Shown here one piece after another: positions 14,058 to 27,193 of a DNA stretch of 64,000 nucleotides; positions within the stretch are counted from its first letter, which is position 1; every line of letters begins with the position of its first letter. The translations under genes were made by a program, and so were the position numbers. A model generated the notes under the pieces. It was not told the DNA's origin and did not search any database. It worked only from the letters and a program-made list of their open reading frames with translations. Source of the stretch: Promerops cafer (Eukaryota > Chordata > Aves > Passeriformes > Nectariniidae); the NCBI GenBank assembly GCA_013398275.1, contig VZSE01002883.1:1321249-1385248 (forward strand). The letters run 5' to 3'.

Positions 14058-14131
14058 CGGTATCTATGAACAAATATACCCTTAAAAATAGAGTTCATCA
14101 TATTTTCGATTTCATCTTGGTTTTCTTGTAG
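14058..14131 (-). CDS. STAG1: STAG1 exon 8: start of SCD, residues ~277-301
   Basis: The exon is 74 bp (24 codons plus two bases). The acceptor is TTTGTTTTTCACAG before CTACAAG and the donor is TACCG|GTAAGA. The translation is LQENQDEIENMMNSIF then KGIFVHRY, followed by the first two bases of an arginine codon. This matches SA1 exactly as recalled; S in MMNSIF and I in KGIFVH are STAG1, where STAG2 has A and V. The exon links the STAG domain to the stromalin conservative domain, which begins near residue 296. It is one of the most AT-rich exons here (GC3 7 of 24 codons). The acceptor pairs with the GC donor of exon 7. Confidence 0.97.
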
Positions 14132-15157
14132 CTGTGAAAAACAAAACACAAAATAAATAAAAGAAAACTGCTTCTTATAATTTGTTATTCTACAATTCTC
14201 TATCGGGAAACCTTAGAAGATGTTGGAAGAGCACTTGAATAAATTCACCATTTCTGCTTTTCCAGAACATGCCTATATTGTGTGCATATACATACAAATA
14301 TTTACATTTATATATGCAATATCTTAATGGAAGAAAATTAACATTCACTACAAACATCAATTTAGTCTCTCAAATTAGTTCTTTGAAGTGATCATAAACT
14401 TTTGCTACTGAAAATGAGACAAGTAGAGACAATGTGTGCAGTAATTTCAGCAGTGCTGTGTTCACAGGGAAACAGAGCTGAGTGAATGACAGCTGCAGAA
14501 ACAAAGCTGGTTACAGATTAGTTTTGAAAAAATTAATGTTCTATTTAAGGAAAGGAGTTGAAGATGCTCTCAATCTCAAGTAAAAGACTGTCAGTTGCTT
14601 GAACTTCAGCACCCACAATAACTGGGTTTCAGAAGCAGGAAGATTTCCAGGACAAGAGCACACGTGACATCCAGGCCTTAGCCTGAAGAAACCAAACCCA
14701 ATTCCAAATGAAAAGGTGTTATGGTCACGCTTTTATAAATAAGAGCATTTTCTTAAAAATCTTTTCACTTCCTGGGTAATATGAGCATGTTTTGCAAGTA
14801 CTATGGGAAGCTTACCTTGTGTCACTTAATATGTTAACACAACTTGGAATTAATTACAATATTCTCATACTGTCAGATCTTGTACTACATTAAGTATAAC
14901 TTAATTACACCTAAATACAGCTTTGTTAATAAGATGACATCAATTTATCCAATCAGCTTTTGGAGCAGCCATGGTTCTTCCATCAAGGTGTTAATTACAG
15001 TCCAAGCACAGCACCACAATGTGGGAATGTAAATTTGCCCACATTCTCACAGTAGGAAAACCACAACAGAGCCTTGCTAGTGCAGTGCACATATGCAAGA
15101 AATAATTAAACCTGTATAATTATGGATGTATATACTTAACAGATAAACGGTTTTAAA

Positions 15158-15250
15158 GCCAGAGGCAAAATTGTGATCATCTGGTTTGACCTCCTGCATG
15201 GCATGAGCTCTGAAACACTTTCACCTAAGGGCTTCTATTTTTCAGCCAAA
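15158..15250 (-). mobile_element. Old CR1/L3-like LINE fragment
   Basis: The plus strand GCCAGAGGCAAAATTGTGAT, CATCTGGTTTGACCTCCTGC and ATGGCATGAGCTCTGAAAC resembles the reverse complement of the end of ancient amniote CR1/L3 elements (agaagggaccattgtgatca-type ends). The match is short and recalled from memory, so confidence is moderate. Confidence 0.5.
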
Positions 15251-15340
15251 TATTTCTACTGCATCTTCCAGGTAGGAGCTGAAGTAGCTTTGGAACTCAG
15301 GGAATGAAGCCTCCTGGTTCCCTATAGTTTAAGGAGGTGC

Positions 15341-15475
15341 TGTCTCCATTTTGCATGTGGAGAAACCAAGGCACTGAGGGCTCTTGACTAAATTGTCAAA
15401 AGCCTGCCAAAGAAACTAATTTCCCAGTAAAAGGGATTATGTAACTAAGGGAAGAGCTGGGTCCACACCAGCTCT
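15341..15475 (-). mobile_element. MIR-like SINE relic
   Basis: The plus strand TCTCCATTTTGCATGTGGAG, AAACCAAGGCACTGAGG and later GGAAGAGCTGGGTCCACACC follow the order of the MIR consensus read backwards (CCATTTTACAGATGAGGAAA, CTGAGGCACAGAGAGG, GCAGAGCTGGGATTCG). The middle part is poorly matched. Adjacent to an old CR1/L3-like fragment. Confidence 0.45.
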
Positions 15476-18102
15476 GCATACATGAACCAAGCATATTTAG
15501 ACATGGCCTCTGGAAAAGCACTATTTGCAGCATCAGCTCAACCCAAATATACACAGACTAAATGCTTGCTTGAGAATTCATAACCCAAATGGGACTGTGA
15601 GTTCCTAATCACTCCTCAGCTGGATGACTCCACAGGCTACAGGCAGGGAAACATCCACAGCAACATGGGGGTAGAGACAGCCTAGCACAGGCTGTGCAGT
15701 AAAATGAGGATGGGAATGAACCAAGAAGCCTCAGGAGGCCTTCTGAAAAACTACCAGGGCCCTGGAAGCAGAAACTCGCAGAGAACTCAGGGAATGATTT
15801 CTTGGTATAAAACCACACCACAGAAGACAGGTAGGAGAGGATGGACTTTCTGAGCCATGAGAAAGTTGAGATTCTGAAAAAAAGTGTACTTTGACATCTC
15901 TCTGAGTGCAAAGTGAAGCAGCACAGTAGAGGCCCAAGCAGCACAGATGAAGCATGGAGGGCTTCCTCCCTCTTCTTCTGCACAGAATTTATAGTTCATT
16001 ATAAACATGGTAAATTATCATCTGATACAGGTATCCAGGTGCTGGGGCACAGCTGGTGTGGAAGCAGAATCAGAGATCCGTAGGTCCCTTTTTACCTCTG
16101 TGTACTAACATTTAAAAGATACAATTGTCAAACACATTTTAGATTCAGTAATGAATTTTCTCTGAAACTCTAATTGCTTTCTACACTTTCAAGCTTTTTA
16201 AACCATGCACTTGAATCTGAGTGCTTAACTTCAAACACCTTGAGAGAGCATCTGTGTCTTGGGACTCCTTCTCTTACCAATGCAAAAATGATTTAACACG
16301 CCCCTTTTAAACAGAGGTAAAAAATGAGGGAAACATTCTCTTGTTCACTCCGCAAGCAGGTTTGGGAGCTCAAAAAGACATGTATGACAAGCACAAAATT
16401 TTAGTTACTACTGGCAGATACTAAAAAGACAACTTTCTCTGCTTTGTGGCATATTGCTACATAAATCATCCACTTGAGCTGAAAATCTCATTGATAAGAC
16501 AGAGCTCCATGCATGGCTCTCCCACCAAGCCTGAAGATGATGGCATGAGAATGAAACATTTCAGGAAGTGCTCCATCTCCTCTGCTTCAGACTAACTTGC
16601 CACAACTCAGTTGGTGAACTGTCCCTCTATCAGCTCATGAAGACCAACACATGCACGTGTATGTGCTCAGGAGGGGTTGTAAAGATGGCACTTCATCAAA
16701 GAATCAGCTGAGGAAGTTCCAGCACAGAATGCCACTGTCAATTCAGTGTATTTAAACACTGGGAATATACAATATTATGTCAGGAATTCTTCCACAGAGC
16801 ATTAGGCCATCTAATCCTACTAGATCTCTTCTGCTCAGGTGGCCCTGGTGTGCTTAACCCCATGGACATATTCAATCTGGCTGTTCCCAGGCAATGCTTT
16901 GCTCAGCTGTCACGAGCAGTGAGATGAGAGCCCCTGAACACACAGAGCCAAAGGTAAGGACTAAGAAATGCTCCTTCTCCTGTCAAGGCTCCCCAGCCCC
17001 GTGCAGCCTGGGCATCCTTGCTACAGCCCCCCAGAGAAAGGATGTCCTGAAGCTCTGAAAGAATGGCTGGGGGAATGGGCACAGAGGAGTCCCCAGCCAC
17101 AGAGCCACCAGCCCGAGGTAATCAGCGCAATTAGTGCCTTTGTTCTCCGCAAATTCAAAGCAACAATCAGCAAATGTGGAATACAAACTCTGTTCCAGCT
17201 ATTTTGCTTTCCAAAATACTTTAGAACTCACATTCAATTTAATATTTGATTTAAAATGTTTCTCTCGCAGTTTAGGCAGGAGAGATTGTTCTTGCATTGA
17301 ACTTTAATGCATGCTTTTCAACAATTATGAAAACAAAATCAAGTTGTGCTACACATCATAGGAGTAAAATAAAAATACATAATTGTAATTATCCCCAGAC
17401 AAAGACTACAAAGTCAAGCAATTCTGAGTCAAAGTTACGCCTAAAAGAATTCAAGGTGCACACAGGCAAAACACCCAGACATCCTTAACTGCCACAGAGT
17501 GAAACAGTGTTGGAGAAAATTCAAAACTAATATATTAAAAATCATAAAGCCATATTTAAATCTAAGCCATACAAACTTTCACTTTTCAATTTCTCTTACG
17601 AGTTTTACTTGGCATCTTTACACATTATGTTTGTTTGGGTGTATGTATTAATTTTCTACTTGTCATCTTTAAATTTAAGTATACCTCTAAAACTGAAATT
17701 TCCTGTGATATAATACTTTATTTAGGGATGATTACAGCAACCTTCTAATGGTTTTTCTCACCTAATGCCAGACTGGTACTTACTAAAGGCGACTTTAATG
17801 TCTCCCTAGCTCCTTCTCCCTGAGAACAGGTGCTATAGCCTCAACTCCACAGTGTTTCCTGAAAGCAGCTAAAAAAGAAATACTAATGAGACACTGTGGA
17901 ATAACTGCAGTGATCAAGGGGACAACTGGGCAGTGCAGGGAGGGAACTTGTGATCCTCTTGTCAGAATCTTTCTGCATCATCAGAACAGTGACTGCTTAC
18001 AGTTTGAGACTCTTCCTGCCTGGTCATACATAGAAGCCTGAGAACAGAATTCTCCTTTGCATGCAGAACAGCACCACAAACTCAACTGAATGTGGCAGTA
18101 CA

Positions 18103-18170
18103 GGATTTAAGTAGTGTGCTTGAGATCACACAAACACCACTGCAGAACTAAGCTCTTTCTCGCTGTGGTA
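18103..18170 (-). mobile_element. MIR-like SINE relic
   Basis: The plus strand GATTTAAGTAGTGTGCTTGA, GATCACACAAACACCACTGC and AGAACTAAGCTC aligns by eye with the MIR core read backwards (GTTAAGTAACTTGCCCAAGG, TCACACAGCTAGTAAGTGGC, AGAGCTGGG). It lies 82 bp downstream of the exon 7 donor. The match is short but ordered. Confidence 0.45.
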
Positions 18171-18245
18171 CTCAAGTCACAAACCACCCTGGGCTTTCTG
18201 TTGGAGGGAATGAACATGAACCAGGAAAAAAAAAGAAGTCTTTTC

Positions 18246-18252
18246 ACTTGCC
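18246..18252 (-). other. STAG1: GC-type splice donor of intron 7
   Basis: On the minus strand the last exon base G at 18252 is followed by GCAAGT at 18251-18246. The frame and the next exon's start fix the junction here, so the intron is GC-AG. The remaining donor positions are ideal for U1 pairing, as is typical of working GC donors. Confidence 0.88.
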
Positions 18253-18403
18253 TCTTTTCTTTTCTGAAGCAGCAGCTCCAATCTTTCATTAGCTCTTTTG
18301 CCAATCATTTTGTTTCTCTCAGCTTCATACTGCCTCTGTGTATTGTCCTGATGAATGCTCAGGTTTAAGGCAACATTCACAAGAGCAGTCATAAGCTTCA
18401 TAG
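18252..18403 (-). CDS. STAG1: STAG1 exon 7: STAG domain C-terminal half, residues ~226-276
   Basis: The exon is 152 bp: two bases completing an alanine codon, then 50 codons. The acceptor is GTGCCTTTGCAG before CTATGAAG. The translation runs MKLMTALVNVALNLSIHQDN to LELLLQKRKE; SIHQDNTQRQ is STAG1 (STAG2 has SINMDNTQ). The exon must end after GAG at 18252 because exon 8 starts LQENQDE in phase 0. The bases that follow are GCAAGT, so the intron begins GC and not GT. AG|GCAAGT is the classic strong form of a GC-AG donor, so I read this as a real U2-type GC-AG intron, not a mutation that kills the exon. Confidence 0.97.
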
Positions 18404-21095
18404 CTGCAAAGGCACAAGACAGATTATGACTCTTTACCTGTAGTCAGAGCTCAGAAAATATTTCCTCAGCAGATCCATACTCACAGCAAAAAGCCTCTCG
18501 ACCCTGGCAAAACCATCTGGAAATGCACTTCCACCCAGGCAACACCCAGGTCATTGGCCCAGGGTCAGAAAGCAGAGTCTATACCCCACACTGAGCTGCA
18601 GGCAGTGCTCCTTGCTGTCTTCTCCAGACAAGATCTGAGTACACCAGGGAGCCAGCACGTGAGCCTGCAGCATCAAGCCATGAAGGCAGCTGCTGGGGAG
18701 TTACAGCCATTTCTGCACAGAAGAGTGCCAGCAGAGATGGCTCCATACTAAGGGTGACCTTAACTAATGGCTGCTGAGGATGGCTCAGTTCACAAGGGAC
18801 CACAGCACAGCTTCTCTGAATGTAGGTCTGACTCTGCTCTAAAGTCAGCTGTACAGCCGTATAAAAATGCAATTTTTATTTTCACACCCGCTGGATATGA
18901 TATTGTTCGTGTCTGCTTTTCGGTACTAAAATTTATTTTTACCAAAAATTTAATAAGGGTCTTTCCCAAGTTCTGTGTGGTTACGTTTTACAATACTGAA
19001 AAACCAGCAAAATAATGCAACAAACTATCACATCCTCTCTGCATGCTTCTCTAAATATGCAGCATTGCTTTAAGGTGGAAAAGCAACCACACAAATGGAG
19101 AAGTGAGGCTACTTGGATTGATTTACACTGCTATAGATCAAAACTGGAAATCTACAGGTACTTCTTCCTACAGTGAATCATCTCTCATTCCAAGTGACTA
19201 GCATAAAGGAAAACTGAGAACAAGGCCCTATGAACACTTTTTCAAGAAGAAATGCCAGTCTGCAAGTAGATTTTCAAAAACTTTATCAAGACTGAACTCC
19301 ATGGCATCATGTTGACCTCTGCTCTTTGGGACAGAAATAAATAATTAAATTTAAAATAATTAAATGTGCTAAAAACAGCTTGAAGGAAATTTGCAGAATC
19401 AAAGCAAAGCCTCAAGCTTGTTACAACAAGCAAATAAATAAATTAATGGCATGTATTGTCACTGGTAAATGCTGAGATCTCTGGCAGTTCCCATCTGTGA
19501 TGCAGTGTTAGATAAACGTTCCATTAATGCAAGAAGTCAGCAGTGGCTGAAATAACTGCAATCAGTTGTGATGAACCTCAGCTTTAGCATCAGCTTATTC
19601 TTGCTGCAAGTTTTTAGCTACAGAATCCATTCCAAACAGTTGAAACTCTCTTCTACAGAGCACAAGTCTTGGAAAATGACTGTAATAAGTGCTTCTGTTT
19701 CCTGTCTTTTAATCAAGCCCCTCATACTTCCCAAACATCCGCCCCGTGGAGGGATGGACCAATCAATCCCAGGGACCAGAGTGCAAACCTCACTCCATAA
19801 ACTCTTCCCTATGAACCAATCAACCACAGTTGGACCAAAGAGAAATCAAAACCACCCAGAACTGCAGACAGCATCAGATGGAAGGGAATATAGTTTAAAT
19901 AACAGGCATGGATTTCCAGCAGGTTATCTAGGCTCAAACACTGCTCACCTTGAAATACTGAATTTGAAGAGGAAACTCCAAACCTGGAAGCTTAAGCCTG
20001 CATAATTCATGGTTTTACCATCCCATTGCTAAGTATGGTGGGGAACACAAGGGAATGTGTTTCCAAAGGAGTTCAGTCACTGTGAGTTGAAGGGTTTGGG
20101 TTTCAGATTTAAAATCAAAATTCACTCAAATCTGGAGTTGTTTTTTCAATAATCATTGGAAATCTGCCTCTTTCTTTGATTCATAACAAGAGATGAAATT
20201 TTAAATAAATTCTGATTTTTAGCACTGGATATCAGTACACTTGAAACAGGAAAAATGTGTATGAGGCTGACTGTGGAAAGACTAAATAGTAATAAATACT
20301 GGCCATAGAAACATTCACATTATGACAAATGTCTGCTGTAAGAGTTTCAAATATCTGGCATGATCTATGAACCTTGCAATAAGATGGATTTCTTATCACC
20401 TGACATGACCAGCTGTAGACACCTACACCCAAGCCAGCCGCTCTGGCAGTGCGTTGTAATTCAGAAAAATAGTTCCTTGTGGAGAGCAATTCATCCCTCT
20501 TAGAGGAGACATCTCATATAGGTGTGATGAAATACATAAGGAAAGCTCATTTCTATCTAATGATACACCCAGGGCTTTCCTTAGGTGAGGCAGCTGCACT
20601 TGAAGGTGGTGTGGCTGCAGGCAGAAGACAGGGAGCCCTACACCATGGCCCATTAATCCCAAACCTTATGCTTCTCCAGACTTAAAGCACAGATTATTTT
20701 TTCTGGTGAACAGAAACTGTTTGATAATACAATTCTCCTGATACTTCTTTAGAATAAAGTTATACTCTAAAATATAAAATTACTCCAACATTCTGTACAG
20801 CAAGTGAACAATTAATAACAAAGCACAAGACATAAGCATGCCACTTCTGATTTTCAGGATTCATTGGAGGCCCTGGGGATGACAGGAATCCCTAACTGCC
20901 TCAGCACACTACTTTCCAAATAAAAGAGGAGTATTTTAAGGATAGTTGTACCATATGTGGTACTTGGATTTGATGAAGCTTTCCACAGTTTTAATGTTGG
21001 TCAGGGTCCACCTCAACCCAGATTACAAGTACTTGTGGCCGTGGATAAGCAGTAGCAGGTTCTGTGACAGAACCCTCCAGTGGCAGCTCACTCAC
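18404..21095 (-). other. STAG1: STAG1 intron 6 (2.7 kb)
   Basis: The intron has a GTGAGT donor and a TTTGCAG acceptor. I see no recognisable repeat, RNA gene or conserved motif block. The plus-strand open frame at 19568-20005 lacks any family signature and is taken as chance. Confidence 0.9.
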
Positions 21096-21300
21096 CAGCC
21101 AGGGTGCTGGTGTGCCGGAAGGCGCGGACCTGCGAGTCGGAGAGGCCGGTGAGCAGCGAGATCACCGTGTCCATCATGTACTCGTCGTAGATGATGCTGT
21201 ACTGGCACTGCCGGATCAGCACCCCGATGAACTCGCAGAAGTTGGAGCGGAACTTCTTCCACTGAGGCCCAGGCATGGTCAGGGGATAATCACCACTGTC
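21096..21300 (-). CDS. STAG1: STAG1 exon 6: STAG domain core, residues ~158-226
   Basis: The exon is 205 bp (68 codons plus one base). The acceptor is GTTCTGCAG before GACAGTGG and the donor is GGCTG|GTGAGT. It starts DSGDYPLTMPGPQWKKFRSN and ends RAFRHTSTLA, the most conserved part of the STAG domain. P after M, R-S-N, and L-I-R-Q are STAG1 states. Third codon positions are G or C in 61 of 68 codons and there are 14 CpG dinucleotides in 205 bp. The other seven exons and the flanking introns are AT-rich, so base composition changes sharply at the exon while the protein is unchanged. An in-frame methionine inside the exon has no bearing on initiation here. Confidence 0.98.
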
Positions 21301-24417
<3,117 letters not shown>

Positions 24418-27163
24418 TCAAAATATCAATGTTTTTCTGCCACTAAACAAACAGCTCAGTGATACATATAAGAGTATGCAGAGTGCAACAATAACAGGAA
24501 TGCTTTGAAAAAGGCTGTCTCTTGAAGAAGTAGGGAAAGAGAACTCATCTGTCCTGTAATGTGCTTTCAAACAAGGACTTAGTACCATTTTCCATCCTTT
24601 CACTCTTTGCAGCCAAGCAAACGTGATAAAGCAGTGATAACCATGGAGGACTCGTGTCATGTCTGCAGCTGCCCAAGGCTTTCGATTTTGTGTGCAGAAT
24701 CAAACGAGCACCATCCTTCAGTTTCACCGCCACTCCTGGTGGTTCTGCACTTCCCATGCCGAATGCCCTGGGTGACAGATATCCATGTTCTCTATGCACC
24801 CACTGGGAGTTTTCACACTGCTCAGCTCAGCACCAGCATGGTTTATTGACTGAGGCACATTTTCCAAACCCAAAAGCTCCAAAGGGCTCAGCCAAGACGT
24901 GAGCCAGCTCAGCACCAGAAGCAGCAACTGTATCACTGTTGTTCTTTCATGTAGATTTTCCACTCACCCTTGTTACCTGGAGTTGACAGGATTAATTTTT
25001 CATTGTAAATCAAACAAAGCTACCAAAATTGAAAACAGAACAACACAATAGCTATAAATGAAAATTCTTGTGTCTTGATCAACATTCAATCACTATACAA
25101 ATAAAGTATTATGACATCTTATTGCCTCTGCAACAAGACACTATCTAAATATCTAACCATATAACCCAGGGCAACATAAAGATGTTTTTTTTGCTGCTGC
25201 TGCATGATCTTCTCTTCATCACTTCACAATCTTCTTTTGTTAATGGAGGAAATTCAGAAAAATAAAGCAAACTGCAGAGCTACAAAATCCATCCCAACAT
25301 CATTAACGTTACAAAGAGTAAGTCTCAGCTTTTGCAAGAAGTTGAACTGGATTAATGATCCACTGCATGGCTTCAAAAATTCAGACCATAATAGAAGCAG
25401 CTTAACTGCTAACAGTATTAGTCGCTCTACAAAGGATAAATAAAGATAATTTAAACATACTAAATATTATGCAAATGTTTTCATTCAGGTATTTTATTCC
25501 TTAAAAAAAGAGCATTAGAAATATATGCATTTCAAAACATGCAAGCACAGTTAGAGCACACCAAGTCTCTCTATGTTAATACACGTACAGTTTTACAAAG
25601 CAAATGAAATACTGATTTCCTGAATTGCCTTTGCTTCTGCCTGAAATAATATTTGTTATCTATTTCATACTGGTTAACACTGTCAACCTCAGTTCTGACA
25701 ATGGCAATTTAAATTTGTGCACGGTAATTGCCATATCATTAACAAACAATTAGTAATGCAATATATCAACATAAAACCAGGAACCCGAGAGAATACCACC
25801 ACATGACAGTTGAAAATATTTTTTCTCAGCTTGGAAATCATCTGTAAATGCAGATATATTTTAATCTTTCCCCAATCCTGAAAGTTTTGTTTAGGCTAAA
25901 TGAAGCATCTCAGTATGTGTCAGAACAGTGGACAGGTACTATTGCAAACCCCCTCTGCTGCAGGAACGCCCCTTTCTCTCACAGCATGCTAGTATCTGCT
26001 GCTCTTCCCACTGGCAGCATACCCCTCAGTCAAAGAGGAACCTACTGACCTTTGCTATTTTACTGGTTTATAGCCTTGACTCTAATTTTATTCTTATCTA
26101 TTTATGGCTTCTTCCAATCACCTGCCCTAGCCTCAGTTTCTCCGCAGTCACGGCCAGGCTGTTTACCTTGCATGAGCAGAACGGAGAGCGCGCCATCTCT
26201 CCCTGGGCACTTGGAAGGTGTCACCGATCCCCATGCAGAGGTGTCACAGATGAGGCTGGGGAGATCCTCCAACACCTTCCAACCAACAGTGGTGCAGTTC
26301 TTTGGGACCAGGAGACAGGGGTGTGCACACCATGAGACACTCCTGACATCTCCCAGGGCTGCCAGGGTGGGCAAGAGCTCCACACTGCCAAGGGAGCGTC
26401 AGCAAGTGCTCGGAGTGGAGAACAGCACTTACCCACTGTCCTGTCCCATTCTTTCCCCCACTTTTCAGGACCTGCTTTACAGAAGTCATGGAAAGCACAA
26501 GGAGTGTTTCTGCTTATCTGGCAGTAGGCAATGGCTCTGGCCTGTCTGCTTTTCCTTTCACCATGTCTCCCCCACCCAAGCACAGCACAGCCCCATTTGT
26601 TTTTCTGGCAAACTCATTTAACACTGGAAGTATTCTACGAAGGCTTTGCTCAGATTTCATGGTGTCACCACAACATTTCAGCACTGCAGTGGTCAACGTT
26701 ATTCAAACTCATAGTTTTTATGATTAGTGAAAAGCAAAACTTCCCCATTTTCAGGTGAACCCTTAAAATGTAACAGATTATCTATTAAGTACAATTGAAG
26801 GAGTGGCATGCATCCCTGAAGTCTTTACCTTCATGTCCTTTTCTCTAATCTGAGTTTTACCTCTGCCATGAAGATCTCACTCTGTATTTAGTGAAGAGAA
26901 TTGAATTCTCTTAATCCATTAAAAATTGAGAAGCCTATTTTACTTCAGGACTAAGTTCTCAGTTAAAATCTATTCATATACATCGTGTTTTAAAATGTCT
27001 TCTGGCTGACATGTAAGTATATTTCCTTAAAGACCAAATTCCAGTTTAACTTTCAGCTAAAACAGGTATCAACCTAATTTGTCAATAATCACAGCACCCA
27101 ACACGGCCTTTAAGAGTGAAAAGAAAAAACCCACACAGAGCACAAAACTTAATTTCAATGACA

Positions 27164-27193
27164 GAAGAGAAGAGGAAGAGAAGAGGAAGAGAA
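27164..27193. repeat. GA-rich simple repeat
   Basis: Imperfect GAAGAGGAAGAG repeats within an A-rich purine tract of intron 4. Confidence 0.8.

Larger units (their letters stand above)
14132..18251 (-). other. STAG1: STAG1 intron 7 (4.1 kb), GC-AG type
   Basis: The intron starts with GCAAGT next to exon 7 and ends TTTTTCACAG at exon 8. Inside are an old CR1/L3-like fragment and two MIR-like fragments, listed separately. A block near 17117-17175 looks like a conserved element. The rest is unassigned intronic sequence. Confidence 0.9.

Noticed and set aside
25701..25734. Perfect 9-bp inverted repeat ATGGCAATT with AATTGCCAT, 16-base spacer
   Set aside because: Several inverted repeats of this size are expected by chance in 64 kb of AT-rich DNA.
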